55,472 nt of DNA from Cellvibrionaceae bacterium (GTDB taxonomy: Bacteria > Pseudomonadota > Gammaproteobacteria > Pseudomonadales > Cellvibrionaceae), in NCBI GenBank assembly GCA_028281575.1, contig JANQJP010000074.1:1-55472 (forward strand), written 5' to 3'. The stretch's first letter is position 1; every line of letters begins with the position of its first letter. The notes beneath the pieces were generated by a model that was given only the letters and a program-made list of their open reading frames with translations, had not been told where the DNA came from and did no database searches. Below are positions 10,333-19,457 of the stretch, in pieces. The position numbers and the translations under genes were made by a program.

Positions 10333-11949
10333 ATGATGAATGAACAACGGGTTCTTATGCGATATCAACTAGCAGCTTTTTTTAACTCAATACTGCGTTC
10401 AGTAGGCTTAAAGAGTATTAATAGCCAGTTTTCTTTTTCTTATGTATTGATTCTTTTGCTCGCAGTTGCGTCAGTCACTTCAACGTTTATCTATTTAAAC
10501 GACGAGAGTGAAACGCTGAATATTACTGGCCGCCAGCGAATGTTAACCCAGCTTATCGCCAAGGAGGCCATTCTCGTAGGGCAGGGCCTTGAGAGTAAAC
10601 GCACGCTCGACGCTTCGATTCGCCAGTTTGAAAGAACGCACCGCGCGCTGGTCTCGGGTGATGAGACTAGAGGTATTACACCTCCATCAAACGAAAAAGT
10701 TAGGGCTCAGCTCGGAAAAATTGAAAACGCCTGGAATAAATATAGGGCGACCGTGGAGCGCTATGCCGATAACCCGACACCAGAGGACCTCAAGCAAATC
10801 CATCAACTCAGCCCAGTATTGCTCAGCGGTACTGAAATTGTCGCAAACCAAATGGCCGAAGATGCGGCAAGCGCTGCGAGCCACAAAACAGTCATTCTCG
10901 CACTGGGTACATTAACCATCATTATCGTGTTAATCAGTTATTTTCTAGGTATGCACTGGCTGATGGACCAGATAAAGCTATTGCGCGAACGCCTTGTCGG
11001 GGTGAGTCAAAACGACTTCTCCAAGCGCATTGAAGAAGATGTGAGCGAAAACGAAGTTGCGGATATGTTTGATGCCTACAACCGCGTTATATGTGAAATA
11101 GGCACGACTGTATCTGGTGTGCAAAAACTTTCAGCCGGGATAGCCGCAAATATTTCAAACCTTAGCGATGCCGCCCGCCAATCGGAAGAAAGTGTACTTA
11201 CCCAAAATAAAGAGATCGACGCCGTTGCAACGGCTGTTAACGAGATGTCCGCGACAGTCAACGATGTCGCGGGAAATACCACGCAAGCAGCCGAAGCCGC
11301 CAACGAAGCAAACACTACGGCGGAGGAAGGGCACCGCATCGTCGAATTTTCATATCAATATATTTCGCAAATGAGCGCGCAGTTAAACGATGCAGCCTCG
11401 GTTATGCAGCAGCTTGACGCCGATAGCCAGGAAATCGGCCAAGTGCTTTCCGTGATTACAGGCATCGCCGAGCAGACTAACTTGCTTGCCCTAAACGCGG
11501 CAATCGAAGCCGCGCGCGCCGGCGAGCAGGGGCGAGGTTTCGCCGTGGTTGCTGACGAAGTGCGCACACTCGCCAGCCGCACCCAGGAATCCACCGAAGA
11601 GATTCGCAAAATCATTCAACGGCTGCAAGACCAAAGCACTAAAGCCGTGGAGGTGATGGAAGCGAGCAGTGAACAAGCCAACGAAAGCGCCGAGCAAACC
11701 AAAAAGGCGAACCAAAGCCTTCAGTCTATCGTGGACGCTGTATCCCGCATCCTGGATATGAGTTCACTGATCGCGACGGCCGCGGAGCAGCAAGCGGCTG
11801 TATCAGCTGAGGTCGATAAAAATATCACCCACATTGCCCACGAAGCACAATCGAGCTCGGCCGTTGTCAGCGAATTAAAAGAGACGTCCAACCAAATGCA
11901 AGACCGGGTACAAGAGCTAAACCTTCTGATAAACCGGTTCAAAGTTTAG
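10333..11949 (+). CDS. Methyl-accepting chemotaxis protein with PilJ-type sensor
   Basis: Membrane receptor that signals to CheA through a coiled-coil hairpin. From this ATG it is 538 residues. A transmembrane segment ([20 protein letters not shown]) lies near residues 36-55. The periplasmic domain starts [17 protein letters not shown], the signature of the PilJ/NarX-like N-terminal domain. A second transmembrane segment ([19 protein letters not shown]) and a HAMP region follow. The signalling tip carries [20 protein letters not shown] and [15 protein letters not shown]. No C-terminal tethering pentapeptide for methylation enzymes is present. The start is uncertain: a GTG at 10294 and another ATG at 10357 (ACGGG upstream) are also possible. 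No chemotaxis or pilus genes adjoin it. Confidence 0.92.
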   Translation: MMNEQRVLMRYQLAAFFNSILRSVGLKSINSQFSFSYVLILLLAVASVTSTFIYLNDESETLNITGRQRMLTQLIAKEAILVGQGLESKRTLDASIRQFERTHRALVSGDETRGITPPSNEKVRAQLGKIENAWNKYRATVERYADNPTPEDLKQIHQLSPVLLSGTEIVANQMAEDAASAASHKTVILALGTLTIIIVLISYFLGMHWLMDQIKLLRERLVGVSQNDFSKRIEEDVSENEVADMFDAYNRVICEIGTTVSGVQKLSAGIAANISNLSDAARQSEESVLTQNKEIDAVATAVNEMSATVNDVAGNTTQAAEAANEANTTAEEGHRIVEFSYQYISQMSAQLNDAASVMQQLDADSQEIGQVLSVITGIAEQTNLLALNAAIEAARAGEQGRGFAVVADEVRTLASRTQESTEEIRKIIQRLQDQSTKAVEVMEASSEQANESAEQTKKANQSLQSIVDAVSRILDMSSLIATAAEQQAAVSAEVDKNITHIAHEAQSSSAVVSELKETSNQMQDRVQELNLLINRFKV

Positions 11950-12115
11950 CGACATAAGCGCGGTACTCGTCGTGTAAAATATCCCGCGCCGCGTGATTCC
12001 ATCCAAAGTCCAATAATGGTATGGTTGCGGCCCCATTTTACCCAGCTTGCGCGACGCTTGTGTGCCGTGAGCGCCCGGGTAAACTCTTCAATTCACAGGG
12101 CATAGAATTCAGGTC

Positions 12116-13570
12116 ATGAAAGAAAAGTCAGACATTGGTCTTGTCGGCCTCGCCGTCATGGGCGAAAACCTTATCCTCAATATGGCAAACCATGGTTATA
12201 CCGTGACCGCCTATAACCGCTCGACCGAAAAAGTAGACAATTTCGTCAATGGCAGAGCTCAGGGAAAAAGCATTCGCGGCGCCTACAGCATCGAGGAACT
12301 CGTTAATTCACTCGAACTGCCGCGCAAGATCATGTTAATGGTGAAAGCTGGCCCCGCCGTGGACGCAGTTATCGAACAACTTCTGCCGCTCCTCGATGAG
12401 GGAGACATTATTATCGATGGCGGCAATACACACTTTCCCGACACCAATCGACGCGTGGCTTACCTGCGAGAAAAAGGCATCCAGTTTATCGGCACCGGTG
12501 TTTCAGGTGGCGAAGAGGGCGCGCTTACAGGCCCATCCATTATGCCTGGCGGCTCACCCGAAGCATGGCCCCATATAAAACCGATTTTTCAGCACATCGC
12601 GGCAAAAGTTGACGATGGCTCACCTTGCTGTGACTGGGTCGGTGAAGACGGCGCCGGCCATTTTGTAAAAATGGTCCACAACGGCATCGAATACGGTGAC
12701 ATGCAACTTATCTGCGAAGCCTACCAAATCATGAAAGAGCTTCTCGGCATGAGCGCAGATGAAATGCACCAGGTATTCGCTGAGTGGAATAACGGCGATC
12801 TGGACAGCTACCTGATTGAAATCAGCCGCGACATCATGGCTTACAAAGATGAGGACGGTGAACCACTGGTTGAAAAAATTCTTGATACCGCAGGCCAGAA
12901 AGGCACAGGCAAATGGACGGGCATTATTGCGCTTGACCTCGGTGTGCCTCTCACACTGATTGGCGAAGCGGTGTTCGCGCGCTGCCTTTCAGCACAAAAA
13001 GAAGAGCGGGTTGAAGCGTCTAAGATTATTTCCGGCCCGGAGCCGAAATTCTCGGGTGACCGCGAAGCGTTTATTGAAGATTTACGCCAGGCTGTCTTTG
13101 CGTCGAAAATCGTAAGTTATGCGCAGGGCTATGTACTCATGCGCGAAGCAGCCAAAGAGCACCAATGGAACCTAAATTACGGCGGCATTGCCATGATGTG
13201 GCGCGGCGGCTGCATTATTCGTTCAGCATTTTTAGGGAACATTAAAGACGCTTTCGATAAAGACCCTGAACTCAGTAACTTATTGCTCGACGATTACTTC
13301 AGAGCCAAAGTGGAACAGGCGCAATCTGGCTGGCGTCGAGTTGCAGCAGCAGCATTGAGCAACGGTATAGCAGCACCGGCTATCAACGCCGCACTAAACT
13401 ACTTCGACGGCTATCGCACCGCGCGCTTACCAGCCAACCTGTTGCAAGCCCAACGCGACTTCTTCGGTGCACACACCTACGAGCGCATCGACAAGCCACG
13501 CGGAGAATTCTTCCATACCAACTGGACCGGTCGCGGCGGCGATACCGCTTCCACCACTTACGACGTCTAA
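12116..13570 (+). CDS. gnd: 6-phosphogluconate dehydrogenase, decarboxylating
   Basis: Oxidises 6-phosphogluconate to ribulose 5-phosphate and CO2 with NADP in the pentose phosphate pathway. The 484 residues cover the whole enzyme: N-terminal dinucleotide fold GLAVMGENLILNMANHG, then DGGNTHFPDT, the substrate loop GTGVSGGEEGAL, catalytic HFVKMVHNGIEYGDMQ, and the C-terminal tail with LLQAQRDFFGAHTYER that closes the partner's active site. No zwf or edd lies beside it. A perfect 9-bp hairpin (13589-13611) sits just after the stop, without a T-run. Confidence 0.97.
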   Translation: MKEKSDIGLVGLAVMGENLILNMANHGYTVTAYNRSTEKVDNFVNGRAQGKSIRGAYSIEELVNSLELPRKIMLMVKAGPAVDAVIEQLLPLLDEGDIIIDGGNTHFPDTNRRVAYLREKGIQFIGTGVSGGEEGALTGPSIMPGGSPEAWPHIKPIFQHIAAKVDDGSPCCDWVGEDGAGHFVKMVHNGIEYGDMQLICEAYQIMKELLGMSADEMHQVFAEWNNGDLDSYLIEISRDIMAYKDEDGEPLVEKILDTAGQKGTGKWTGIIALDLGVPLTLIGEAVFARCLSAQKEERVEASKIISGPEPKFSGDREAFIEDLRQAVFASKIVSYAQGYVLMREAAKEHQWNLNYGGIAMMWRGGCIIRSAFLGNIKDAFDKDPELSNLLLDDYFRAKVEQAQSGWRRVAAAALSNGIAAPAINAALNYFDGYRTARLPANLLQAQRDFFGAHTYERIDKPRGEFFHTNWTGRGGDTASTTYDV

Positions 13571-13588
13571 ATAAATCGCTCTGCGCGC

Positions 13589-13611
13589 AACGCTGGCAAC
13601 CAGCCAGCGTT
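13589..13611. repeat. 9-bp hairpin downstream of gnd
   Basis: AACGCTGGC and GCCAGCGTT pair perfectly around the loop AACCA. No U-tract follows. It may stabilise the gnd message 3' end or assist a Rho-dependent stop. Confidence 0.5.
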
Positions 13612-13677
13612 GGCGCTAGTGACAAAGCTCTTCTCCTGCAGCATCAACTTCATATCCGCACTCTGTTTTACACTTTT

Positions 13678-13718
13678 AACTTTTCGGTTAGCACGAGAAG
13701 TTGTATTTTTATTGTTTT
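13678..13718 (+). terminator. Possible Rho-independent terminator after gnd
   Basis: AACTTTTC (13678-13685) pairs with GAGAAGTT (13695-13702), one pair being G-U, around a 9-base loop. A T-rich tail (GTATTTTTATTGTTTTT) follows. The stem is weak, so this is only a plausible terminator. Confidence 0.4.
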
Positions 13719-13763
13719 TGTATGCCAGGCTATATTGGCTCTGGCCATTCCAAGGATATAGGC

Positions 13764-14369
13764 ATGAAACTTTACTTGAGCCATACCTCGCCTTTCGCTC
13801 GCAAAGTGAACATGTTTTTGCACTGCACAAACTTAATTGAGCAATGTGAGCTGATTGAAACCAACTTTGAAAGCGAAGCGCTTAGGGCGCTCAATCCACT
13901 TGGGAAAATTCCCTCTCTGACGGATGGGGAACTTACATTATTCGATAGCACAATTATCTGTAGCTACCTCGATGACAGACACATCGAAAACGGTGGTGAA
14001 TCGCTTATTCGTCGCAGCGACGACGATTACTTTTTGCGACAAAAACTCTATGCATTTGCCGACGGCATTCTCGATGCTGCAGTGGCTTCAGTAATGGAAC
14101 TCAGGCGCGACACCGAACACAGCACCTATTGGTTGGCGCGGTGGCGCACGGCGATTGAACAAAGCCTTACATCTTTGCCAATTCATCACGCCGGGGACAG
14201 TGATAATGTCCACCTCGGAACACTCACGCTAGCAGCAGCCCTGGGCTACCTCGATTTTCGCCTGCCCTTGCTCCAGTGGCGCAGTTACAATCCAGCCCTA
14301 ACCGAGTGGTTCGAACAGGTCCAACATTGTGCGTGGTTTACACTGACCGCTCCGCCTGAAATACCCTGA
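13764..14369 (+). CDS. Glutathione S-transferase-like protein
   Basis: A 201-residue protein with an N-terminal thioredoxin-fold GST domain (MKLYLSHTSPFARKVNMFLH, then NPLGKIPSLTDGELTLFDST) and an all-helical C-terminal half. Ser10 in SHTSPFARK lies where Ser-type bacterial GSTs have their catalytic residue. The ATG at 13764 is chosen because AAGGA lies seven bases upstream and the GST fold begins there; 21 codons of open frame upstream do not resemble the family. Substrate is unknown and the neighbours give no clear hint. Confidence 0.88.
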   Translation: MKLYLSHTSPFARKVNMFLHCTNLIEQCELIETNFESEALRALNPLGKIPSLTDGELTLFDSTIICSYLDDRHIENGGESLIRRSDDDYFLRQKLYAFADGILDAAVASVMELRRDTEHSTYWLARWRTAIEQSLTSLPIHHAGDSDNVHLGTLTLAAALGYLDFRLPLLQWRSYNPALTEWFEQVQHCAWFTLTAPPEIP

Positions 14370-14566
14370 CTCACGTTTGGCCCGATCAGTCGCTAAAGCA
14401 AATCACACGCGACAAGCCCCTTTTTGGTTCAATACTTGCTGTTAGCTTGGCCAAGCATCGTCAAATCGCCGTAAACATGCATTTCACGCGCACTTTACAA
14501 TTGCCGACGCACAAACTTGGTGCAAAAATGTTATGACGCTTAATTACCTAAAAAAAGTGACCCAAG

Positions 14567-15463
14567 ATGGAGCATGACCAGCTTCAGCAACTTATAAGCG
14601 CGAACGGCCTGCCGTCTGAGTTTTCTGATACTGTCAGCCGCTGGTACCAGCCGCTCGCCAAAGCTATCGCCGATTGCCACTCGGGATCGGCGATGGTTCT
14701 GGGTGTCCAGGGATCTCAAGGCTCAGGCAAAAGTACGCTCGCGCAGTTTCTTAACTACCTTTTCGAGCGGGACCATGGATTAAGCTGTATCGCCCTGTCC
14801 CTCGACGATTTTTATCTGAAATTCAGCGAACGCGCCAATCTCGCAAAAACCGAACACCCCTTATTGCAGACCCGAGGCGTCCCGGGGACCCACGACGTAG
14901 AACTTGCGATTAATACGATCACGCAATTACGCACGCAGACCGGTGGCCAGCAAACGGCCATACCGCGATTTAACAAAGCCGTCGATGATCGCTTCCCGGA
15001 ATCTGAGTGGGACCTCGCTGTCGGCAAGATTGACCTGATTATTTTTGAGGGTTGGTGTGTTGGCGTTGAAGCAGAACGCGAAGACGCGTTGACCCAACCG
15101 ATAAACACGCTGGAATCCACAGAAGATGTAGACGGCACCTGGCGACACTATGTTAACCACGCCCTAAAAAATAGCTATCGCGACTTATTCGCGCTTATAG
15201 ACAAACTCGTTGTTCTCGAAGCACCATCTTTTGACTGCGTCTACGAATGGCGCTGGCTTCAAGAACAAAAGCTTGCGGCAAAATGGCGCAGTGAAAACCC
15301 AACGAACGGAGCGCGCTTACTCGATGAGGCCAGCGTCAGGCGGTTTATTTCTCACTACGAACGTTTAACTCGCCAGTGTTTTCGCTGCCTTCCAGAAAAG
15401 GCGGACTGGCGCTTGCCGCTCGATGCCAATCACCAAATTACCGATCTCATTTATCGCCAATGA
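14567..15463 (+). CDS. Glycerate kinase, GLYK-like P-loop kinase
   Basis: 298 residues with Walker A GSQGSGKST near residues 50-58, LSLDDFYL, LLQTRGVPGTHD and IFEGWCVG, the pattern of the plant and yeast-type D-glycerate 3-kinase family. Predicted to phosphorylate D-glycerate to 3-phosphoglycerate. First gene of the glucosylglycerate operon; its stop overlaps the next start (ATGA). In that setting it would re-phosphorylate the glycerate released by the phosphorylase encoded last, feeding glycolysis or resynthesis. That role is inferred from family and context. Related uridine and pantothenate kinase-like enzymes share the fold, but the TRGVPGTHD and EGWCVG stretches favour GLYK. Confidence 0.82.
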   Translation: MEHDQLQQLISANGLPSEFSDTVSRWYQPLAKAIADCHSGSAMVLGVQGSQGSGKSTLAQFLNYLFERDHGLSCIALSLDDFYLKFSERANLAKTEHPLLQTRGVPGTHDVELAINTITQLRTQTGGQQTAIPRFNKAVDDRFPESEWDLAVGKIDLIIFEGWCVGVEAEREDALTQPINTLESTEDVDGTWRHYVNHALKNSYRDLFALIDKLVVLEAPSFDCVYEWRWLQEQKLAAKWRSENPTNGARLLDEASVRRFISHYERLTRQCFRCLPEKADWRLPLDANHQITDLIYRQ

Positions 15464-16281
15464 CATATTCTCCACAAGTTTCATATTTAGTAGCCAGCGA
15501 CCTCGACGGCACTTTACTCGACCACTTTACTTACTCCTGGGAAGCAGCCACGCCGAGTATTGAACGTTTGCAGGCACTCGATATTCCAATCGTGCTAAAT
15601 ACCAGCAAAACATTTTTTGAAGTTGCCGATTTACAGAGCTCATTGAAAATTAACGACCCAATGATTGTCGAAAATGGCTCTGCGATTTATGTACCCAAGC
15701 ATCATGCAAACGCCGATCAATTCTCACCATTCAATGCAGCTCACCGACGTTGTGTACTCGGCGTTTTACGCGAAGATGTCGTTGCGAAGTTACAAACACT
15801 GCGCAATAAATACGGATGGCAATTTGAAGGCTACAGCGACTGGGATATTGCCGACATCATACATCACACAGGCTTAAACGAAGCTTCAGCCAGACAATCG
15901 ATGCAGCGCCAGTTTTCAGAACCGATTATGTGGCGAGACAGCGATGCTGCGTACGCGGAATTTAAACACGCAATCGAAAACGCGCAACTCAGACTAATTA
16001 AGGGCGGACGTTTTATTCATGTCTTGGGCAAAAGCGACAAAGGCGCCGCACTGATCGAACTGACAAAGCGGCTTGAAAAAAAGCACGGAGCACAACGCAA
16101 ACTTATTTGCCTGGGCGATACTCACAACGATCTGGATATGTTGAATATTGCCGACATCCCGGTATTCGTCCGCTCACCAGTGCACGATTTCCCCAAGCAC
16201 AAATGCGTAAACCCACCCATCTTTACCCGCGCGTGCGGACCAGTTGGCTGGCATGAAGCCATTACAAAAATTTTAAATTAA
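15460..16281 (+). CDS. gpgP: Glucosyl-/mannosyl-3-phosphoglycerate phosphatase (HAD family)
   Basis: 273-residue HAD hydrolase of the Cof/MPGP type. Motif I is DLDGTLLD (Asp19 nucleophile), motif II is NTS, and motif IV is LGDTHNDLDML. Predicted to remove phosphate from glucosyl-3-phosphoglycerate to give glucosylglycerate. The ATG at 15460 overlaps the kinase stop by four bases, so the two genes are translationally coupled; the longer reading from 15376 lies inside the kinase gene and has no family resemblance. The synthase follows 13 bases later. Glucosyl rather than mannosyl specificity is inferred from that neighbour. Confidence 0.88.
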   Translation: MTYSPQVSYLVASDLDGTLLDHFTYSWEAATPSIERLQALDIPIVLNTSKTFFEVADLQSSLKINDPMIVENGSAIYVPKHHANADQFSPFNAAHRRCVLGVLREDVVAKLQTLRNKYGWQFEGYSDWDIADIIHHTGLNEASARQSMQRQFSEPIMWRDSDAAYAEFKHAIENAQLRLIKGGRFIHVLGKSDKGAALIELTKRLEKKHGAQRKLICLGDTHNDLDMLNIADIPVFVRSPVHDFPKHKCVNPPIFTRACGPVGWHEAITKILN

Positions 16282-16294
16282 CTAGGAGATCCTC

Positions 16295-17518
16295 ATGGGA
16301 GATTTTTACCAGAACGGGATAATTACCACACTGCACAATTTGTCGCAGCGCCCGCTGGAAGACATGGAAAAAGAATTGAAGCAGTTTGCCAAAACCAGGC
16401 CTATGGGGCTTATCCTGCCCTCGCTTTATTCCGAATTACACGGCGATGCGCTGGAAAATATTGTTAACGAAATTGCCAAAGTCGACTACCTTGAAGAAAT
16501 CGTTATTGGTCTGGACCGCGCCAGCGAAGAGGAATATCGCCACGCACTGGAGTTTTTTAAGCCTCTTGAACAAAACTATAAAGTACTGTGGAACGACGGA
16601 CCTCGTCTGCGCAAAATCGATGAAACCTTAAAAGCAGAAGGCCTGTCGCCAATGGAGCCGGGTAAAGGTCGAAATGTTTGGTACTGCATGGGCTACACGC
16701 TGGCCTCTGCCAAAACAGAATCCATCGCGCTACACGACTGCGATATCGTAACTTACGATAAATCACTGTTAGCGCGCCTACTCTATCCCGTCGCAAATCC
16801 AAATTTTAACTACGAATTTTGTAAGGGTTACTACGCGCGCGTTGCGCGCGGCAAAATTCACGGCCGTGTCAGCCGTTTACTCGTCACGCCTCTAATTCGT
16901 GCACTAATGCGCACAATTGGGCACTCTCCCTACCTCGATTTTATCGACAGCTTCCGCTATCCGCTCGCGGGCGAGTTCTCCTTTCGAGCCGATGTTATGA
17001 CGGATATACGCATTCCAAGTGATTGGGGACTGGAAATCGGTGTGCTATCAGAAATGAACCGCAACTACGCAAATAACCGCCTTTGCCAGGCGGATATTGC
17101 CGAAACCTACGATCACAAACACCAGGATTTAAGCGCGAACGACGCCGCCAGCGGCTTGTCGAAGATGTCCATCGATATCTCAAAAGCACTTTTTCGAAAA
17201 CTCGCAACCAATGGTGTGGTATTTACGCAGGAGACATTTCGATCCATTAAAGCTACCTATTTTCGCATCGCATTGGACTTCGTCGAAACCTATTACAACG
17301 ACGCGCGCATGAATGGCCTAAAATTTGATATTCACAATGAGGAAAAAGCGGTAGAACTCTTCGCAAGAAACATTTTGCAGGCGGGACAAAGCTTCCTGGA
17401 AAATCCAATGGAAAAACCTTTTGTACCGAGCTGGAACAGAGTGACTAGCGCGATCCCCTACGTGTTGGAATCCATTTACGACGCAGTGGACCAAGATATG
17501 CAGGAATTCGGGCAATAA
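16295..17518 (+). CDS. gpgS: Glucosyl-3-phosphoglycerate synthase
   Basis: Retaining glycosyltransferase (GT81-like) predicted to join glucose from an NDP-glucose to D-3-phosphoglycerate. It is 407 residues. PGKGRNVWYCMGYTLASAKT leads into HDCDIVTY, the metal-binding DxD region, and DWGLEIGVLSEM follows in the acceptor region. A clear AGGAG precedes the ATG. Placed between the phosphatase and the phosphorylase, it defines the operon as a glucosylglycerate system. The glucose donor (ADP-, GDP- or UDP-glucose) cannot be read from sequence. Confidence 0.92.
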   Translation: MGDFYQNGIITTLHNLSQRPLEDMEKELKQFAKTRPMGLILPSLYSELHGDALENIVNEIAKVDYLEEIVIGLDRASEEEYRHALEFFKPLEQNYKVLWNDGPRLRKIDETLKAEGLSPMEPGKGRNVWYCMGYTLASAKTESIALHDCDIVTYDKSLLARLLYPVANPNFNYEFCKGYYARVARGKIHGRVSRLLVTPLIRALMRTIGHSPYLDFIDSFRYPLAGEFSFRADVMTDIRIPSDWGLEIGVLSEMNRNYANNRLCQADIAETYDHKHQDLSANDAASGLSKMSIDISKALFRKLATNGVVFTQETFRSIKATYFRIALDFVETYYNDARMNGLKFDIHNEEKAVELFARNILQAGQSFLENPMEKPFVPSWNRVTSAIPYVLESIYDAVDQDMQEFGQ

Positions 17519-17574
17519 TGGCTTGGCGATTTACACGCTTGCCGTGTAACAAAAGAGATTACTGAGGATAAAAT

Positions 17575-19317
17575 ATGGCATCGCATGAGAGAAATGAACT
17601 CAAGTTTATTATCGAAACCCACCTGCAGTTTATTTATCCCGATGCCGACCACGCCGCCCTGGCAAGCCAGCTCATTGATATCATGGGGCTCAGTGCCAAC
17701 AGCCAAAAGCCGCCTCAGCACGAAAGCGTCTGGGACCAGGAAGATGTATTCCTTATCACCTATGGCGATTCCATTCGCGAACATGACGTGGCGCCGCTAA
17801 AAACGCTGCATAAGTTTTATCAAACCTATATCGACGACGTCATTAATGGCGTTCACATCCTACCTTTTTTTCCTTACAGTTCAGACGATGGTTTTTCCGT
17901 TATCGACTATGTTCAGGTGAACGATAGTTTGGGGGAATGGGAAGATATTGAAACCATCGCGAGCACATGTAACTTGATGGGTGACCTTGTTGTCAATCAC
18001 TGCTCTAGCAGAAGTCGATGGTTTGAAAATTACAAGCAGCGTAAAGACCCGGGGAAAGACTATTTCTTTGAGGCGGACCCGGACACTGACTTATCCATGG
18101 TTGTCAGACCGCGCACATCGCCACTACTTCGCGAAGTTGAAACACTCGAAGGAAAAAAACATATTTGGTGTACCTTTAGTCACGACCAGGTGGACTTAAA
18201 CTTTTCTAATCCCGCCGTACTGTGTGAAATCATACGTATCATCAAATTCTATTTGGATAAAGGTATTCGTACTTTTCGTTTGGATGCCGTCGCATTTATT
18301 TGGAAGGAAATTGCCAATAGCAGTATCAATCACCCTAAGACCCACGAACTTATTCGGCTTATGCGTACGCTTATCGAGCACCACACACCAAATGCGATAG
18401 TTATTACTGAAACCAATATTCCTAACCACGAAAATCTATCATATTTCGGCAACGCCAACGAAGCCCATGCCGTCTATAACTTTTCCCTACCTCCACTGGT
18501 GCTTCATGCAATGCTTACCGGCAACAGCCAGCATTTAAAACGCTGGCAAATGAGCATGCCTCCCGCTCAGCATGGAACATTTTATTTTAATTTCTTAGCG
18601 TCGCACGATGGCATAGGATTAAGACCGGCCGAAGGGCTGCTCGACGACGACGATTTGGGTACGATAGTAAATGCCATGCAAAACTTTGGCGGAAGAGTAT
18701 CCTGGCGGACAGCCGCAAATGGCCAATCCAAGCCCTATGAAATTAATATTACTTTTTTCGATGCTATGCAGGGCACACAAAAAGGTCCCGATCAATGGCA
18801 GATTCAGCGCTTTATTTGTGCCCATACCATTATGATGTCACTCGAAGGTGTACCCGCAATTTACATCCATAGTTTATTCGGCACAAATAATTTTCACGAG
18901 GGAGTAAAGCTGTCCAGTCAGAACAGAACAATCAATCGTTATAAATGGGATTACGATCAACTCATTGGTAAATTGAACGACGACAACACACATCACGCAA
19001 AAATTTTTAATAAGATGAAACATTTGCTGAGTGTCAGAACAAAGCAACCCGCATTTCACCCTAATGCAACACAATTTACGTTACATCTAGGCGATGAATT
19101 ATTTGGTTTTTGGCGACAAAGCCCCAAGCGGGATCAAAGTGTTTTTTGTATAAACAACATCTCAAATAAAAAAATAACAATTCCGTTATCCAGCATTAAC
19201 TTAATTAGCCTGGATACCTGGACAGACCTTATTTCGATGAATAAATTTTCCGACCTACATGAAGACCTCGTGTTAAATCCGTACCAATGTGTTTGGTTAA
19301 CAAATAAATTGAGTTAA
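17575..19317 (+). CDS. GH13_18 phosphorylase, probable glucosylglycerate phosphorylase
   Basis: 580-residue alpha-amylase-fold enzyme of the sucrose phosphorylase subfamily. Catalytic residues are in place: nucleophile Asp237 in FRLDAVAF, acid/base Glu279 in VITETNIP and Asp345 in LASHDGIG. It is longer than sucrose phosphorylases (about 490-500) and near the length of E. coli YcjM, a glucosylglycerate phosphorylase. With gpgS, the phosphatase and a glycerate kinase in the same operon, the likely reaction is glucosylglycerate + phosphate to glucose 1-phosphate + glycerate. Sucrose is the main alternative substrate. The start is 57 bases after gpgS with GAGGATAAAAT before the ATG. Confidence 0.88.
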   Translation: MASHERNELKFIIETHLQFIYPDADHAALASQLIDIMGLSANSQKPPQHESVWDQEDVFLITYGDSIREHDVAPLKTLHKFYQTYIDDVINGVHILPFFPYSSDDGFSVIDYVQVNDSLGEWEDIETIASTCNLMGDLVVNHCSSRSRWFENYKQRKDPGKDYFFEADPDTDLSMVVRPRTSPLLREVETLEGKKHIWCTFSHDQVDLNFSNPAVLCEIIRIIKFYLDKGIRTFRLDAVAFIWKEIANSSINHPKTHELIRLMRTLIEHHTPNAIVITETNIPNHENLSYFGNANEAHAVYNFSLPPLVLHAMLTGNSQHLKRWQMSMPPAQHGTFYFNFLASHDGIGLRPAEGLLDDDDLGTIVNAMQNFGGRVSWRTAANGQSKPYEINITFFDAMQGTQKGPDQWQIQRFICAHTIMMSLEGVPAIYIHSLFGTNNFHEGVKLSSQNRTINRYKWDYDQLIGKLNDDNTHHAKIFNKMKHLLSVRTKQPAFHPNATQFTLHLGDELFGFWRQSPKRDQSVFCINNISNKKITIPLSSINLISLDTWTDLISMNKFSDLHEDLVLNPYQCVWLTNKLS

Positions 19318-19457
19318 ATCGCTTCTACTTTAAGCACTCGCTGAGTACTCGTGAACTGTGTCGCAGAAGCGGCCAGACAACGCCTGGCGCATTGGACATT
19401 TTCCGATTTTTGGCTATAACGTATACATATGCGTGATGGATAAGCAACGGACGTATT

